A stretch of DNA of 64,000 nt, taken from Palsa-504 sp963744005 (GTDB lineage: Bacteria > Actinomycetota > Actinomycetes > Streptosporangiales > Streptosporangiaceae). The notes beneath the pieces are model-generated. The model did not search any database, was not told the DNA's origin, and saw only the letters and a program-made list of their open reading frames with translations. The DNA lies in NCBI GenBank assembly GCA_963744005.1, contig CAVURU010000003.1, positions 1,302,001 to 1,366,000 of the forward strand, read 5' to 3'. The stretch's first letter is position 1, and the number at the start of each line of letters is the position of its first letter. This document shows positions 44,894-53,474 of the stretch, piece after piece. The position numbers and the translations under genes were made by a program.

Positions 44894-46117
44894 TTAGTCG
44901 AACAGGGTGGACGATTCGCCCAGCGACGGCGGGGGCGTCAGGCCCAGATGAGCCCAGCCGGCCGCCGTGGCCACCCGGCCGCGGGGGGTCCGGGCCAGCA
45001 GCCCGCAGCGGACCAGGAACGGCTCGGCCACCACCTCGACCGTCTCGGCCTCCTCCCCCAGGGCCACGGCCAGGGTCGACAGCCCCACCGGGCCGCCGCC
45101 GAACCGCCGGACCACGGCGTCCAGGACCCCCCGGTCGAGCCGGTCCAGGCCGTGGTCGTCCACCTCGTAGAGCTCGAGCGCGGCCCGGGCGATGTCGAGG
45201 GTGACCACGCCGTCGGCCCGGACCTCGGCGTAGTCGCGGACCCGGCGCAGCAGCCGGTTGGCGATCCGGGGCGTGCCGCGGGACCGGGTAGACAGCTCGG
45301 CCGCGCCCTCGTCGGTCAGCGTCACCCCGAGCAGCCCGGCGGACCGGCGGATGATGTGCTCCAGCTCATCAGGAGCGTAGAAGTCCAGGTGCGCGGTGAA
45401 GCCGAACCGGTCCCGCAGCGGGGCGGGCAGCAGCCCGGCCCGGGTGGTCGCCCCGACCAGGGTGAAGGGCGCGATCTCCAGCGGGATGGCGGTCGCGCCC
45501 GGGCCCTTGCCGATGATGACGTCGACCCGGAAGTCCTCCATGGCCAGGTAGAGCATCTCCTCGGCGGGCCGGGCCAGGCGGTGGATCTCGTCGATGAAGA
45601 TCACCTCGCCCTCGCTGAGGGTGGACAAGATGGCGGCCAGGTCGCCGGATCGCTCGATGGCCGGGCCGCTGGTGATGCGCAGCGGCGCGCCGAGCTCGGC
45701 GGCCACGATCATGGCGATGGTGGTCTTGCCCAGGCCGGGCGGCCCGGACAGCAGCAGGTGATCCGGCGGCCGGCCCCGGCGCAGGGCGCTGGTCAGGATG
45801 AGCGACATCTGCTCCCGGACCCGGGCCTGGCCGGTGAACTCGGTGAGCCGCTTGGGCCGCAGGGCGCTCTCGATGACCCGCTCGTCTGCGTCGGCCAGGG
45901 TCGAGGTGATGCCCGGGGCGCCCTCGGCGGCGCGGCGGGCCAGCTCGGCTTCCTCGGCCCGGGCCAGCGAGTCCATCGAGTCCGTGGCGTCCAGGTCGGC
46001 GTCCAGCGGGTCCGCGGCGTCCAGCGGGTCCGCGGCGTCCAGCGGGTCCGCGGCGTCCAGCGGGTCCGCGGCGTCCAGCGGGTCCGCGGCGTCCAGCGGG
46101 TCGCGGTCGGCCGTCAT
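44894..46117 (-). CDS. ruvB: Holliday junction branch-migration ATPase RuvB with repeat N-terminus
   Basis: A 407-residue AAA+ motor of the RuvABC resolvasome. Walker A is SGPPGLGKTT, Walker B FIDEIHRL, sensor 1 ATTRAGLL with the arginine finger in DRFG, and the winged-helix domain ends with GAWGRVATAAGW-type sequence. The core begins LRPKRLTEFTGQARVREQMSLIL. The first 47 residues are six tandem copies of DPLDAA, encoded by 18-base repeats, followed by a variable stretch; the rest is normal. The start overlaps the ruvA stop (ATGA). Confidence 0.95.
   Translation of the reverse strand: MTADRDPLDAADPLDAADPLDAADPLDAADPLDAADPLDADLDATDSMDSLARAEEAELARRAAEGAPGITSTLADADERVIESALRPKRLTEFTGQARVREQMSLILTSALRRGRPPDHLLLSGPPGLGKTTIAMIVAAELGAPLRITSGPAIERSGDLAAILSTLSEGEVIFIDEIHRLARPAEEMLYLAMEDFRVDVIIGKGPGATAIPLEIAPFTLVGATTRAGLLPAPLRDRFGFTAHLDFYAPDELEHIIRRSAGLLGVTLTDEGAAELSTRSRGTPRIANRLLRRVRDYAEVRADGVVTLDIARAALELYEVDDHGLDRLDRGVLDAVVRRFGGGPVGLSTLAVALGEEAETVEVVAEPFLVRCGLLARTPRGRVATAAGWAHLGLTPPPSLGESSTLFD
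45998..46102. repeat. 18-base tandem repeat inside ruvB
   Basis: Five perfect copies and one partial copy of GGCGTCCAGCGGGTCCGC, reading DPLDAA on the minus strand at the RuvB N-terminus. The unit length keeps the frame whatever the copy number, so the array can grow or shrink without breaking the gene. Confidence 0.9.
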
Positions 46118-46740
46118 TGCTTGCTGAGCTTGCGTAGCGCGGCCCGCAGCACGAGCGCGACGTCGACCGGCTCGCCGTCGGTGACCGTGATGGTGCCGTC
46201 CTCGGTCAGGGCGGTGATGGCCTGGTCGGCGTCGCGGGCGGCCCAGCCCAGGTTGACCAGGCCGGAGGCCACCTGGTCGCGCCACGGCGGAGCCTGCGGC
46301 GGGCGGCCGCCGAGGCCGACGGCCGCGCTGATCTCGCCGGGCGGGCCGAGCCGGTCGCGAAGCTCCAGCACGATCCGCTCGGCGCCCTTCTTGCCGATGC
46401 CCGGCACCATGGTCAGGGCGCGGAGGTCCTCGCCCGCCACGGCCCGGCGCAGCGCGTCGGGGCTGTGCACGGCCAGCATGGCCAGGGCCAGCCGGGGGCC
46501 CACGCCGCTGGCCGTCTGCAGCAGCTCGAAGACGTTCCGCTCGTCGTCGGAGGCAAAGCCGAACAGGGTGAGGGAGTCTTCCCGGACGACCAGGGCGGTG
46601 GCCACCTGGGCCTGCTCGCCGAGGACCAGGGTGGCCAGGGTGCCGGGGGTGCACTGCACGCGCATGCCGACGCCGCCGACCTCGATCACGGCGCCGTCCG
46701 GGGCCACGGCGGCCACCGTGCCGCGCAGATGAGCGATCAC
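46114..46740 (-). CDS. ruvA: Holliday junction DNA-binding protein RuvA
   Basis: A 208-residue junction-binding protein. The OB-fold domain I begins IAHLRGTVAAVAPDGAVIEVGGVGMRVQCTP. The helix-hairpin-helix pair is in LLQTASGVGPRLALAMLAV and ALTMVPGIGKKGAERIVLEL. Domain III, which contacts RuvB, is LGWAARDADQAITAL. The GTG at 46740 overlaps the ruvC stop (GTGA). Normal length. Confidence 0.95.
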   Translation of the reverse strand: MIAHLRGTVAAVAPDGAVIEVGGVGMRVQCTPGTLATLVLGEQAQVATALVVREDSLTLFGFASDDERNVFELLQTASGVGPRLALAMLAVHSPDALRRAVAGEDLRALTMVPGIGKKGAERIVLELRDRLGPPGEISAAVGLGGRPPQAPPWRDQVASGLVNLGWAARDADQAITALTEDGTITVTDGEPVDVALVLRAALRKLSKQ

Positions 46741-47300
46741 CTGGTTCCTCCTCGCCCGGGCGCCGCCAGCCGGCGCAGCGCGGCGCGCTGCAGCCCGGTC
46801 CCGCCGCCGCGCCACAGATGGCAGATGGCCAGCGCGAGCGCGTCGGCGGCATCGGCCGGGCGCGGCGGGTCGGCCAGCCGCAGCAGCTTGGTCACCATGG
46901 TGGTGACCTGATCCTTGTCGGCCCGGCCGTTGCCGGTCACGGCCGCCTTGACCTCACTCGGCGTGTGGGTCGCGACGGGCAGCCCGCGGCGGGCCGCGCA
47001 GACGATGGCGACCGCGCCGGCCTGGGCGGTGCCCATCACGGTCCGGACGTTCGACTGGCTGAAGACCCGCTCGACGGCCACCGCGTCGGGGCGGCACTCA
47101 TCCAGCCAGCTTTCCAGCTCGGTCTCGATGCCCAGCAGCCGGGTGGCGATGTCGTCGTCGGCCGCGGTCCTGATGACCCCGACCCGGACCATGCTCAGGG
47201 CGCGGCCCGGAGCGCCGTCGACCACGCCAACTCCGCACCTGGTCAGTCCAGGGTCCACGCCGAGCACCCGGACGGGGTGCCGCGCATAGGTCAGGCTCAC
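46737..47300 (-). CDS. ruvC: crossover junction endodeoxyribonuclease RuvC
   Basis: A 187-residue Holliday junction resolvase. The metal-binding acids are in VLGVDPGLTRCGVGVVDG (Asp), AVERVFSQSNVRTVMGTAQAGAVA (Glu), and PADAADALALAICHLW (paired Asp). The GTG at 47300 has GGAG about 8 bases upstream; an ATG at 47336 extends it by 12 unlikely residues, and a GTG at 47267 is a shorter choice. It begins the ruvC-ruvA-ruvB run. Confidence 0.93.
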   Translation of the reverse strand: MSLTYARHPVRVLGVDPGLTRCGVGVVDGAPGRALSMVRVGVIRTAADDDIATRLLGIETELESWLDECRPDAVAVERVFSQSNVRTVMGTAQAGAVAIVCAARRGLPVATHTPSEVKAAVTGNGRADKDQVTTMVTKLLRLADPPRPADAADALALAICHLWRGGGTGLQRAALRRLAAPGRGGTR

Positions 47301-47414
47301 CAGGTGCTCCGTCCGGCGCGGGAAGTCCACGAACATCTGTTCGTGACGAACCTACCCGGCGGCGGCGCTAACCAGGGTGAGGCGCGCCGCAGCGGCCGCA
47401 GATCAGCGCGGCGG

Positions 47415-48165
47415 TCAGTCGAGCTTCTCCATGATCTCGTCGGACACCGAGTAGTTGGCGTACACGTCCTGCACGTCATCGGAGTCCTCGAGCGCCTCGA
47501 TGAGCCGGAACATCCGCCGCGCCTGGTCCTCGTCCAGGTCGATCTCGACGCTGGGCAGGAAGGCCACGTCCGCGGAGTCGTAGTCGATGCCCGCGTCCTG
47601 CAGCGCCGTGCGCGCCGCGACCAGGTCGGTGGGCTCGGACACGACCTCGAAGGACTCGCCGAGGTCGTTGACCTCCTCGGCGCCGGCGTCGAGCACCGCG
47701 GTCAGCACGTCGTCCTCGGTGCGTGCCCTTCTTCTCGACCACGACGACGCCCTTGCGGTGGAACAGGTACGACACCGAGCCGGGGTCGGCCATCGAGCCG
47801 CCGTTGCGGGTGAACGCGACCCGCACGTCGGAGGCGGCCCGGTTACGGTTGTCGGTCAGGCACTCCACCAGGACCGCGACCCCGCCGGGGCCGTAGCCCT
47901 CGTAGGTGATGTTCTCGTACTGGGCCCCGCCGGCCTCGGCGCCGCTGCCGCGGCGGACGGCGCGGTCGATGTTGTCGTTGGGGACCGAGCTCTTCTTGGC
48001 CTTCTGGATGGCGTCGTACAGCGTCGGGTTGCCCGCCGGGTCTCCCCCGCCGGTGCGGGCGGCGACCTCGACGTTCTTGATCAGCTTGGCGAACAGCTTG
48101 CCGCGCTTGGCGTCGACCACCGCCTTCTTGTGCTTGGTGGTGGCCCACTTGGAGTGGCCGCTCAT
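47415..48165 (-). CDS. YebC/PmpR family transcriptional regulator (one 4-base insertion)
   Basis: A DUF28 protein of about 249 residues, regulator or translation-related. The start is SGHSKWATTKHKKAVVDAKRGKLFAKLIKNVEVAAR, then GGDPAGNPTLYDAIQKAKKSSVPNDNIDRAVRRGSG, then YEGYGPGGVAVLVECLTDN. GCAC duplicated near 47725 (GGCACGCACCGAG) shifts the frame after VVEKKGT; the C-terminal part (DDVLTAVLDAGAEEVNDLGESFEV) resumes and ends at 47415. Four bases come before pdxT in order. Confidence 0.93.
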
Positions 48166-48775
48166 GTGTTGTCCTTCACGATGTCAACGAATAGCTCATG
48201 GATGCGCCGGTCCGGGGTCAGCTCCGGGTGGAAGGCCGTGGCGAGCAACGGGCCCTGCCGGACCGCGACGATCCTACCGGTCCGCTGCTCGGTGCCGAGG
48301 ACAACGACGTCCTCGCCATTGTCCTCCACCCAGGGCGCGCGGATGAACACCGCCCGCAGCGGGCCGGGGTCGTACCGGCCGGGCAGGCCGGACAGGGCGA
48401 TGTCGCTCTCGAACGAGTCGACCTGGCGGCCGAACGCGTTCCGGCGCACGGTCATGTCGATGCCGCCGAAGGTCAGCTGGCCGCCCGCGCCGTCGGCCAG
48501 CCGGTCGGCCAGCATGATCATCCCGGCGCAGGAGCCGAAGGCGGGCAGGCCGGCGCTGATCAGCTTGCGCAGCGGCTCGAGCACGTCGAAGGCGACGGCG
48601 AGCCGCCACAGCGTGGTCGACTCGCCGCCCGGGATGACCAGGCCGTCGAGGCGGTCGAGCTCCTCGGCGCGGCGCACCGGACGGCCCGGGCGCCGGCGTC
48701 GGCGAGCGCGCGCAGGTGCTCGGGCACGTCGCCCTGCAGGGCGAGCACGCCGATGACCGGAGCCGCTTTCATCAT
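48162..48775 (-). CDS. pdxT: pyridoxal 5'-phosphate synthase glutaminase subunit PdxT (one frameshift)
   Basis: A class I glutaminase of about 204 residues, passing ammonia to PdxS in the DXP-independent vitamin B6 pathway. The start is AAPVIGVLALQGDVPEHLRAL. The active cysteine is in LPAFGSCAGMIMLA and the His/Glu pair in LATAFHPELTPD. GGESTTLWRL is the substrate loop. One G is missing near 48682, separating the first 31 residues. The start ATG at 48775 is followed one base later by a second ATG. 154 bases lie between it and pdxS. Confidence 0.92.
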
Positions 48776-48929
48776 TCCTCCCGACGTCCTGGACAGGCCC
48801 GGGACGGTCGCTGGACTGGCTTGAGCGCAGCGCGGCGCTGAGGCGGTGAGGCCTCAGGTCGCGGGGGTTGCTCAGTACAACAACGAGCCGGGCCGCCGCG
48901 TTCCCGGCGCCGTCGCCCTGGCCTGGGGC

Positions 48930-49851
48930 TTACCAGCCGCGGGTGGCGTAGTGCTGCTCGGCGGGCAGGGTGTCCAGGTTGATGCCGACCATGGCCTCGC
49001 CCAGGCCGCGGGAGACCTTGGCCACCACGTCCGGGTCGTCGTGGAAGGTGGTGGCCTTCACGATGGCGGCGGCGCGCTTGGCCGGGTCGCCGGACTTGAA
49101 GATGCCCGAGCCGACGAAGACGCCCTCGGCGCCGAGCTGCATCATCAGCGCGGCGTCGGCCGGGGTGGCGATGCCGCCCGCGGTGAACAGCACGACCGGG
49201 AGCCTGCCCGCCTGGGCCACCTCGGCGACCAGCTCGTAGGGCGCGCCGAGCTCCTTGGCCGCGGTGAACAGCTCTTCCGGCGGCAGGCCGTGCAGCCGGG
49301 CGATGTCGGCCCGGATGGTCGCGCATGTGCCGGGTCGCCTCGACCACGTTGCCGGTGCCGGCCTCGCCCTTGGAGCGGATCATGGCCGCGCCCTCGGCGA
49401 TGCGGCGCAGCGCCTCGCCCAGGTTGGTGGCGCCGCACACGAAGGGCACGGTGAACTTCCACTTGTCCACGTGGTGGGCCTCGTCGGCCGGGGTGAGCAC
49501 CTCGGACTCGTCGATGTAGTCGACCCCGATGGCCTGCAGGACCTGCGCCTCGGCGAAGTGGCCGATCCGGCACTTGGCCATGACCGGGATGGACACCGCG
49601 GCGATGATGCCGTCGATCATGTCCGGGTCGCTCATCCGGGCCACGCCGCCCTGGGCGCGGATGTCGGCGGGCACGCGCTCGAGCGCCATCACGGCGACCG
49701 CGCCGGCGTCCTCGGCGATCTTGGCCTGGTCGGGCGTGACCACGTCCATGATCACGCCGCCCTTGAGCATCTCGGCCATGCCGCGCTTGACCCGCGCGGT
49801 GCCCGTGGCCAGGCCGGAGGAAGACTGCGTGTCAGCGTCGATAGTGGACAA
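48930..49851 (-). CDS. pdxS: pyridoxal 5'-phosphate synthase lyase subunit PdxS (one frameshift)
   Basis: A TIM-barrel synthase of about 306 residues building PLP from ribose 5-phosphate and glyceraldehyde 3-phosphate with ammonia from PdxT. The first part has KRGMAEMLKGGVIMDVVTPDQAKIAEDAGAVAVMALERVPADIRAQGGVARMSDP, whose VMALERVP is typical. One extra G near 49326 (ATGCGCGACC) moves the C-terminal third (GAPYELV, then GRLPVVLFTAGGIATPADAALMMQLGAEGVFVGSGIFKSGDP) to another frame ending at 48930. The catalytic lysines lie in the intact portions. Confidence 0.93.
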
Positions 49852-49936
49852 CTCGGAACCTCACTTGCTTGCTCGTGATTGCTGTGTCCATGGTAGGGCC
49901 GCTGCCGGCCAGCGTGCCGGGCGGTTTGCGCGTCCG

Positions 49937-50497
49937 TTACGGCGCGGTCAGCCGGCCAGCGCGGTGCCGGCCTTCTCGGCCGACCAGGGAGTCGTCCATC
50001 TCGAAGAACTCCGGGGCCGGGGCCCGGCCGGACAGGCGCAGGACGCGGGCCAGCGGGCGGCTGCCGCGCGCCGCGGGTCGCCGCGGCCAGGTCGTTGTAG
50101 AACTTGCGGGCCACGAACACCTGGTGGGCCGCCTCCTCGACCCCGGCCAGCAACTCGTCGGCGCCTTCCTTGCCGCCGAGGGAGGCCCGGAAGTCCGGCT
50201 GGCTGAAAGCGGCCCGCAGCGCCCGGGTCAGGTCGCTCTCGGCCAGGTCCCGGGGGCGGTCGCTCGCTGCGCGTGCCGTGCACCGCGCCGGCCAGCAGCA
50301 GGCTGGTGGCCGGGTCGAGCAGCCCCGAGGTCGGCCAGCTCCAGGGCGACCGAGCTGCGCCGCAGCAAGGTGGCGTCCAGGGCGGCGCGGGCCATGTCCA
50401 CCCGGGCGTGCAGCCGGTCGATCCGGCCCGCCCGCCAGGACACGTAGACGCCGACGAACAGCGCGCCCGCGACGATGAGGATGATGTCGATGATCAC
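49937..50497 (-). pseudogene. LemA-like membrane protein, several frameshifts
   Basis: A small membrane-anchored protein that follows pimA in actinobacteria. It starts at a GTG overlapping the upstream stop (GTGA). The first 17 residues are one membrane segment (IIDIILIVAGALFVGVYVSW) and RAGRIDRLHARVDMARAALDATLLRRSSVALELAD. Frame changes near 50320, 50270 and 50075 follow. Conserved later pieces are LGGKEGADELLAGVEEAAHQVFVARKFYNDLAAATRG and RVLRLSGRAPAPEFFEMDD. VARKFYND resembles the LemA core. The stop is TAA at 49937 or TGA at 49948 depending on frame. Function unknown. Confidence 0.6.
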
Positions 50498-51651
50498 GGG
50501 AACTCGACCGCCGGTCGCGGACACGGCGACCCGGGTGCGGCCGAGGATGACCGTCTCGTAGACCCGCAGCACGTCGCGGGCCACCACCGACCAGTCGTAC
50601 TGGGCCACCGCGGCCAGCGCCGCGGCCGACAGCTCGGCGCGGCGGCCGGCGTCGTCGAGCAGGCGCCCGGCCGCCCGGGCCAGGTCGCCGGCGTCGCCGA
50701 CGGCGAACAGCTCCCCCGCCTGGCCGCCGTCGCAGGACCTGCGCGGAACGCCTCGATGTCGCTGGCCACGATGGGCACGCCCGGCGGCCATGGCCTCGGC
50801 GGTGACGATGCCGAACGACTCGCCGCCGGTGTTCGGCGAGCAGAACACGTCGACCGAGTGCAGCAGGCGGACCTTGTCCTCCTCGCTGACCTGGCCGAGC
50901 AGGACCACCCGGTCGCGCAGCTCGGCGGGCACGCGCTGCAGCACCTCGTCGGCGTCGGCGGCCCGGCCGGCCACCAGCAGCCGCAGCCCTGGCCGCTCCG
51001 GGCCGAGGATCTCGAACGCCTTGAGCAGCACGGGCAGGCCCTTGCGGGGCTCGTCCAGCCGGCCGAGGAAGCCGATGGCGTGCCGCCGGGCCGGGCCAGC
51101 CGGGCAGCGGCTCGGCCTTGCGGTAGCGGCGGGTGGCCACGCCGTTGGGGATGACGACCGCGTCGCCGCCGAGGTGCTCGACCAGCGTGGTCCGGGCCGC
51201 CTCGGAGACCGCGATCCGGCCGTTGATCTTCTCCAGCGCCGGTGCGCAGCACCGGCTAGGTGGCCAGCAGCACCCGGGAGCGCGGGTATCGCGGTGTGGA
51301 ACGTGGCCACGATCGGTCCCGAGGCCACCCAGCAGGCCAGCAGGGACAGGCTCGGCGATGGCGGGCTCGTGGACGTGCAGCACGTCGAAGCCGCCGTCCT
51401 TGCAGCCAGCGCCGCACCCGGTTCACGGACAGGAAGCCGAACGACAGCCGGGCCACCGACCCGTTGTACGGCACCGGGACCGCCCGGCCGGCCCCGACCA
51501 CGTACGGCGGCAGCGGGGTGTCGTCGTCGGCCGGGGAGATCACCGAGACGTCGTGGCCCTCTTCGATCAGCGCCTCGGCCAGGTCCCTGATGTGCTGCTG
51601 CACGCCGCCCGGTACATCCCAGGAGTAGGGGCAGACGATGCCGATCTTCAT
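50494..51651 (-). pseudogene. pimA: phosphatidylinositol alpha-mannosyltransferase PimA, many frameshifts
   Basis: A GT-B mannosyltransferase of about 385 residues that adds the first mannose to phosphatidylinositol at the inner face of the membrane. The N-terminal domain shows MKIGIVCPYSWDVPGGVQQHIRDLAEALIEEGHDVSVISPADDD, then YNGSVARLSFGF. Then, in other frames: RIAVSEAARTTLVEHLGGDAVVIPNGVATRRY, IGFLGRLDEPRKGLPVLLKAF, LLGQVSEEDKVRLLHSVDVFCSPNTGGESFGIVTAEAMAAG. The last holds the GDP-mannose-binding E-x7-E. At least five single-base changes in C/G runs occur. All motifs remain, which suggests sequence error. The stop near 50494 overlaps the next gene. Confidence 0.82.
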
Positions 51652-52614
51652 GGCGAGGTCGTGCCCAGCGGCGCGGCGAGCCGGGCCGGGTCCAGATCGG
51701 CGGTGAAGACCCGCTGGAGCATGTGCCAGTCCTGCGGGTGCGCGGCGATGCCGTCGCTCGAAGACGCGGCCATGCTGCTGGCTCATGGCGGCGATCTTCT
51801 CGGCCCGGGTGCCCGTGGCCGGCACCGGGACCTCGTCGTAGATGCGCGCGCCCCAGTCCTCGCCCTCGAACCAGCGGCGCGACCGGCATCAGCGCGGCGC
51901 CGGTGTGCACCGCCAGCGCGGCGGTGGCGGCGATCCGGGCCTGCTCGCCGAACATCTCGCACCTCGACGCCGCTTTCCTTCAGGTCGCGGTCGCTGACCA
52001 GGCAGACCAGGCCGCCGGCCCGCAGCCGCTGGGCCAGCACGCCGAACGGGCTCTGCGCCGCCGGTCAGCGGCAGGACCTCCATGCCCAGGCCCTGGCGGA
52101 ACCGCAGGAACGCCTCGTAGACCGATTCGGGCTTCAGCCGCTCCGCGACGGTGGTGAACGTGCCGGCCCCGGCGCCGACGACCCAGGCGCCGGCCTGCTC
52201 GAAGTTGCCCATGTGGGGCAGGGCCAGGATCACGCCGCGGCCGGACCGGAGGGTGGCGAACAGCGCCGCCTCCTCCTCCGGCGCGATGTGCATGCCGGAC
52301 ACGATGCGCGGCAACGGGATCTCTGGCAGGCGGAAGACCTCCAGCCAGTACCGCGCGTAGGAGCGCATGGCCACCCGGGACAGGGCGCGCAGCTCCTGGC
52401 CGTCCACGTCCGGGCTCCCCTGGGTCCAGCTCAGCACGTGACGCAGGTTGGACTCAAGGACCTGGACCTTGGGTCCCTGCCGCCGCCAGGCAACCTCGGC
52501 CACCGCGGCGAAGACGCGCCGGGCCCATGACTGCGGCACGCGGCGGATCAGGTTCCAGCCCAGCTGGTACGCCCAGCCCGTCAGCTGCTCGCTCAGCCGC
52601 TGGCGCAAAGACAT
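51648..52614 (-). pseudogene. phosphatidylinositol mannoside acyltransferase (LpxL-like), several frameshifts
   Basis: A membrane-associated acyltransferase of about 315 residues in the lipid A biosynthesis acyltransferase family, which in this operon acylates the first mannose of phosphatidylinositol mannoside. Residues 1-180 are in frame: QLGWNLIRRVPQSWARRVFAAVAEVAWRRQGPKVQVLESNLRHVL and GRGVILALPHMGNFEQAG, with the catalytic HMGNFEQ (HxxxxE). After about 52065 the frame changes several times, with LVCLVSDRDLKESGVEV and LAVHTGAALMPVAPLVR still seen. It ends with ATGA overlapping pimA. 9 bases after pgsA. Confidence 0.82.
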
Positions 52615-52623
52615 GCGCTGACC

Positions 52624-53256
52624 CTACTCGTCTCTAGCTGGCCCGCCCGTATCGGCCGCTTCCCGCGCGGACCGGTGAACCGCGAGCACCCGCTGGCCGA
52701 AGGTGAAGGCGCTGCCGACCGCGAGGGCCCACAAGCCCACGTTGAGAATGTACGGCACGCCGAGGCCGGACACGCCGACCGCGATCAGGGAAATCAGCAT
52801 CCGCTCCGGCCGCTCGATCAGGCCCACGTCGCAGCGCAGTCCCAGGCCCTCGGCCCGGGCCTTGGCGTAGGACACCAGCAGGCCCATGACCAGGCAGAAC
52901 AGGCAGACTCCGGCCAGCAGCGGGTTACGCCCGCCGAGCATGAACCAGATGACCAGGCCGCTGAAGATGCCGGCGTCGGCCAGCCGGTCCATGGTCGAGT
53001 CGAGAAACGCCCCCCAGGTGCCGCTGGTGCCCTTGATCCGGGCCAGCACGCCGTCGACCATGTCCAGCAGCACGAAGATCGTGCAGGTGAAGGCGCCGGG
53101 GAACAGCTCGCCGATCGGGAACAGGCCGAGCGCCCCGCCGACCACGCCCACCGTGCCGGCCACGGTGATCATGTTCGGGGTGATGGGGGTACGGGCCAGC
53201 GCCGCGCCGACCGGGGTGAAGATGCGCGTCATGGCGGGCCGCAGCGGGTTCAGCAT
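52624..53256 (-). CDS. pgsA: phosphatidylinositol phosphate synthase (CDP-alcohol phosphotransferase)
   Basis: A 210-residue membrane enzyme joining CDP-diacylglycerol to inositol phosphate, the first step to phosphatidylinositol and its mannosides. The CDP-alcohol phosphotransferase signature D-x2-DG-x2-AR-x8-G-x3-D-x3-D is complete in DMVDGVLARIKGTSGTWGAFLDSTMD. About six hydrophobic segments are present. Arrangement pgsA-acyltransferase-pimA matches the actinobacterial phosphatidylinositol mannoside operon. Confidence 0.92.
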   Translation of the reverse strand: MLNPLRPAMTRIFTPVGAALARTPITPNMITVAGTVGVVGGALGLFPIGELFPGAFTCTIFVLLDMVDGVLARIKGTSGTWGAFLDSTMDRLADAGIFSGLVIWFMLGGRNPLLAGVCLFCLVMGLLVSYAKARAEGLGLRCDVGLIERPERMLISLIAVGVSGLGVPYILNVGLWALAVGSAFTFGQRVLAVHRSAREAADTGGPARDE

Positions 53257-53474
53257 GGCGAGCCGATCCTATCCGGAGGAATCGCGTGCTGACGGACGAG
53301 CCGCCCGACCAGTAAAAGCTGGTACGGCGCCCCATCCAGCAGGCCGGGGAAAAGAACCCAGGCTTCACTTTTTGGTCACCGGGAAGATTCTTGGTGGGGG
53401 GGTTGTGGTCACGGCCGGTGCGGGTTGAGGCTGGTCGTGCGTAGCGCAGCTATTCGCAAGGAGGCGAAGGCACA

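Noticed and set aside
45998..46102. 18-base array as CRISPR
   Set aside because: No unique spacers, and the units are directly adjacent and in frame inside ruvB.
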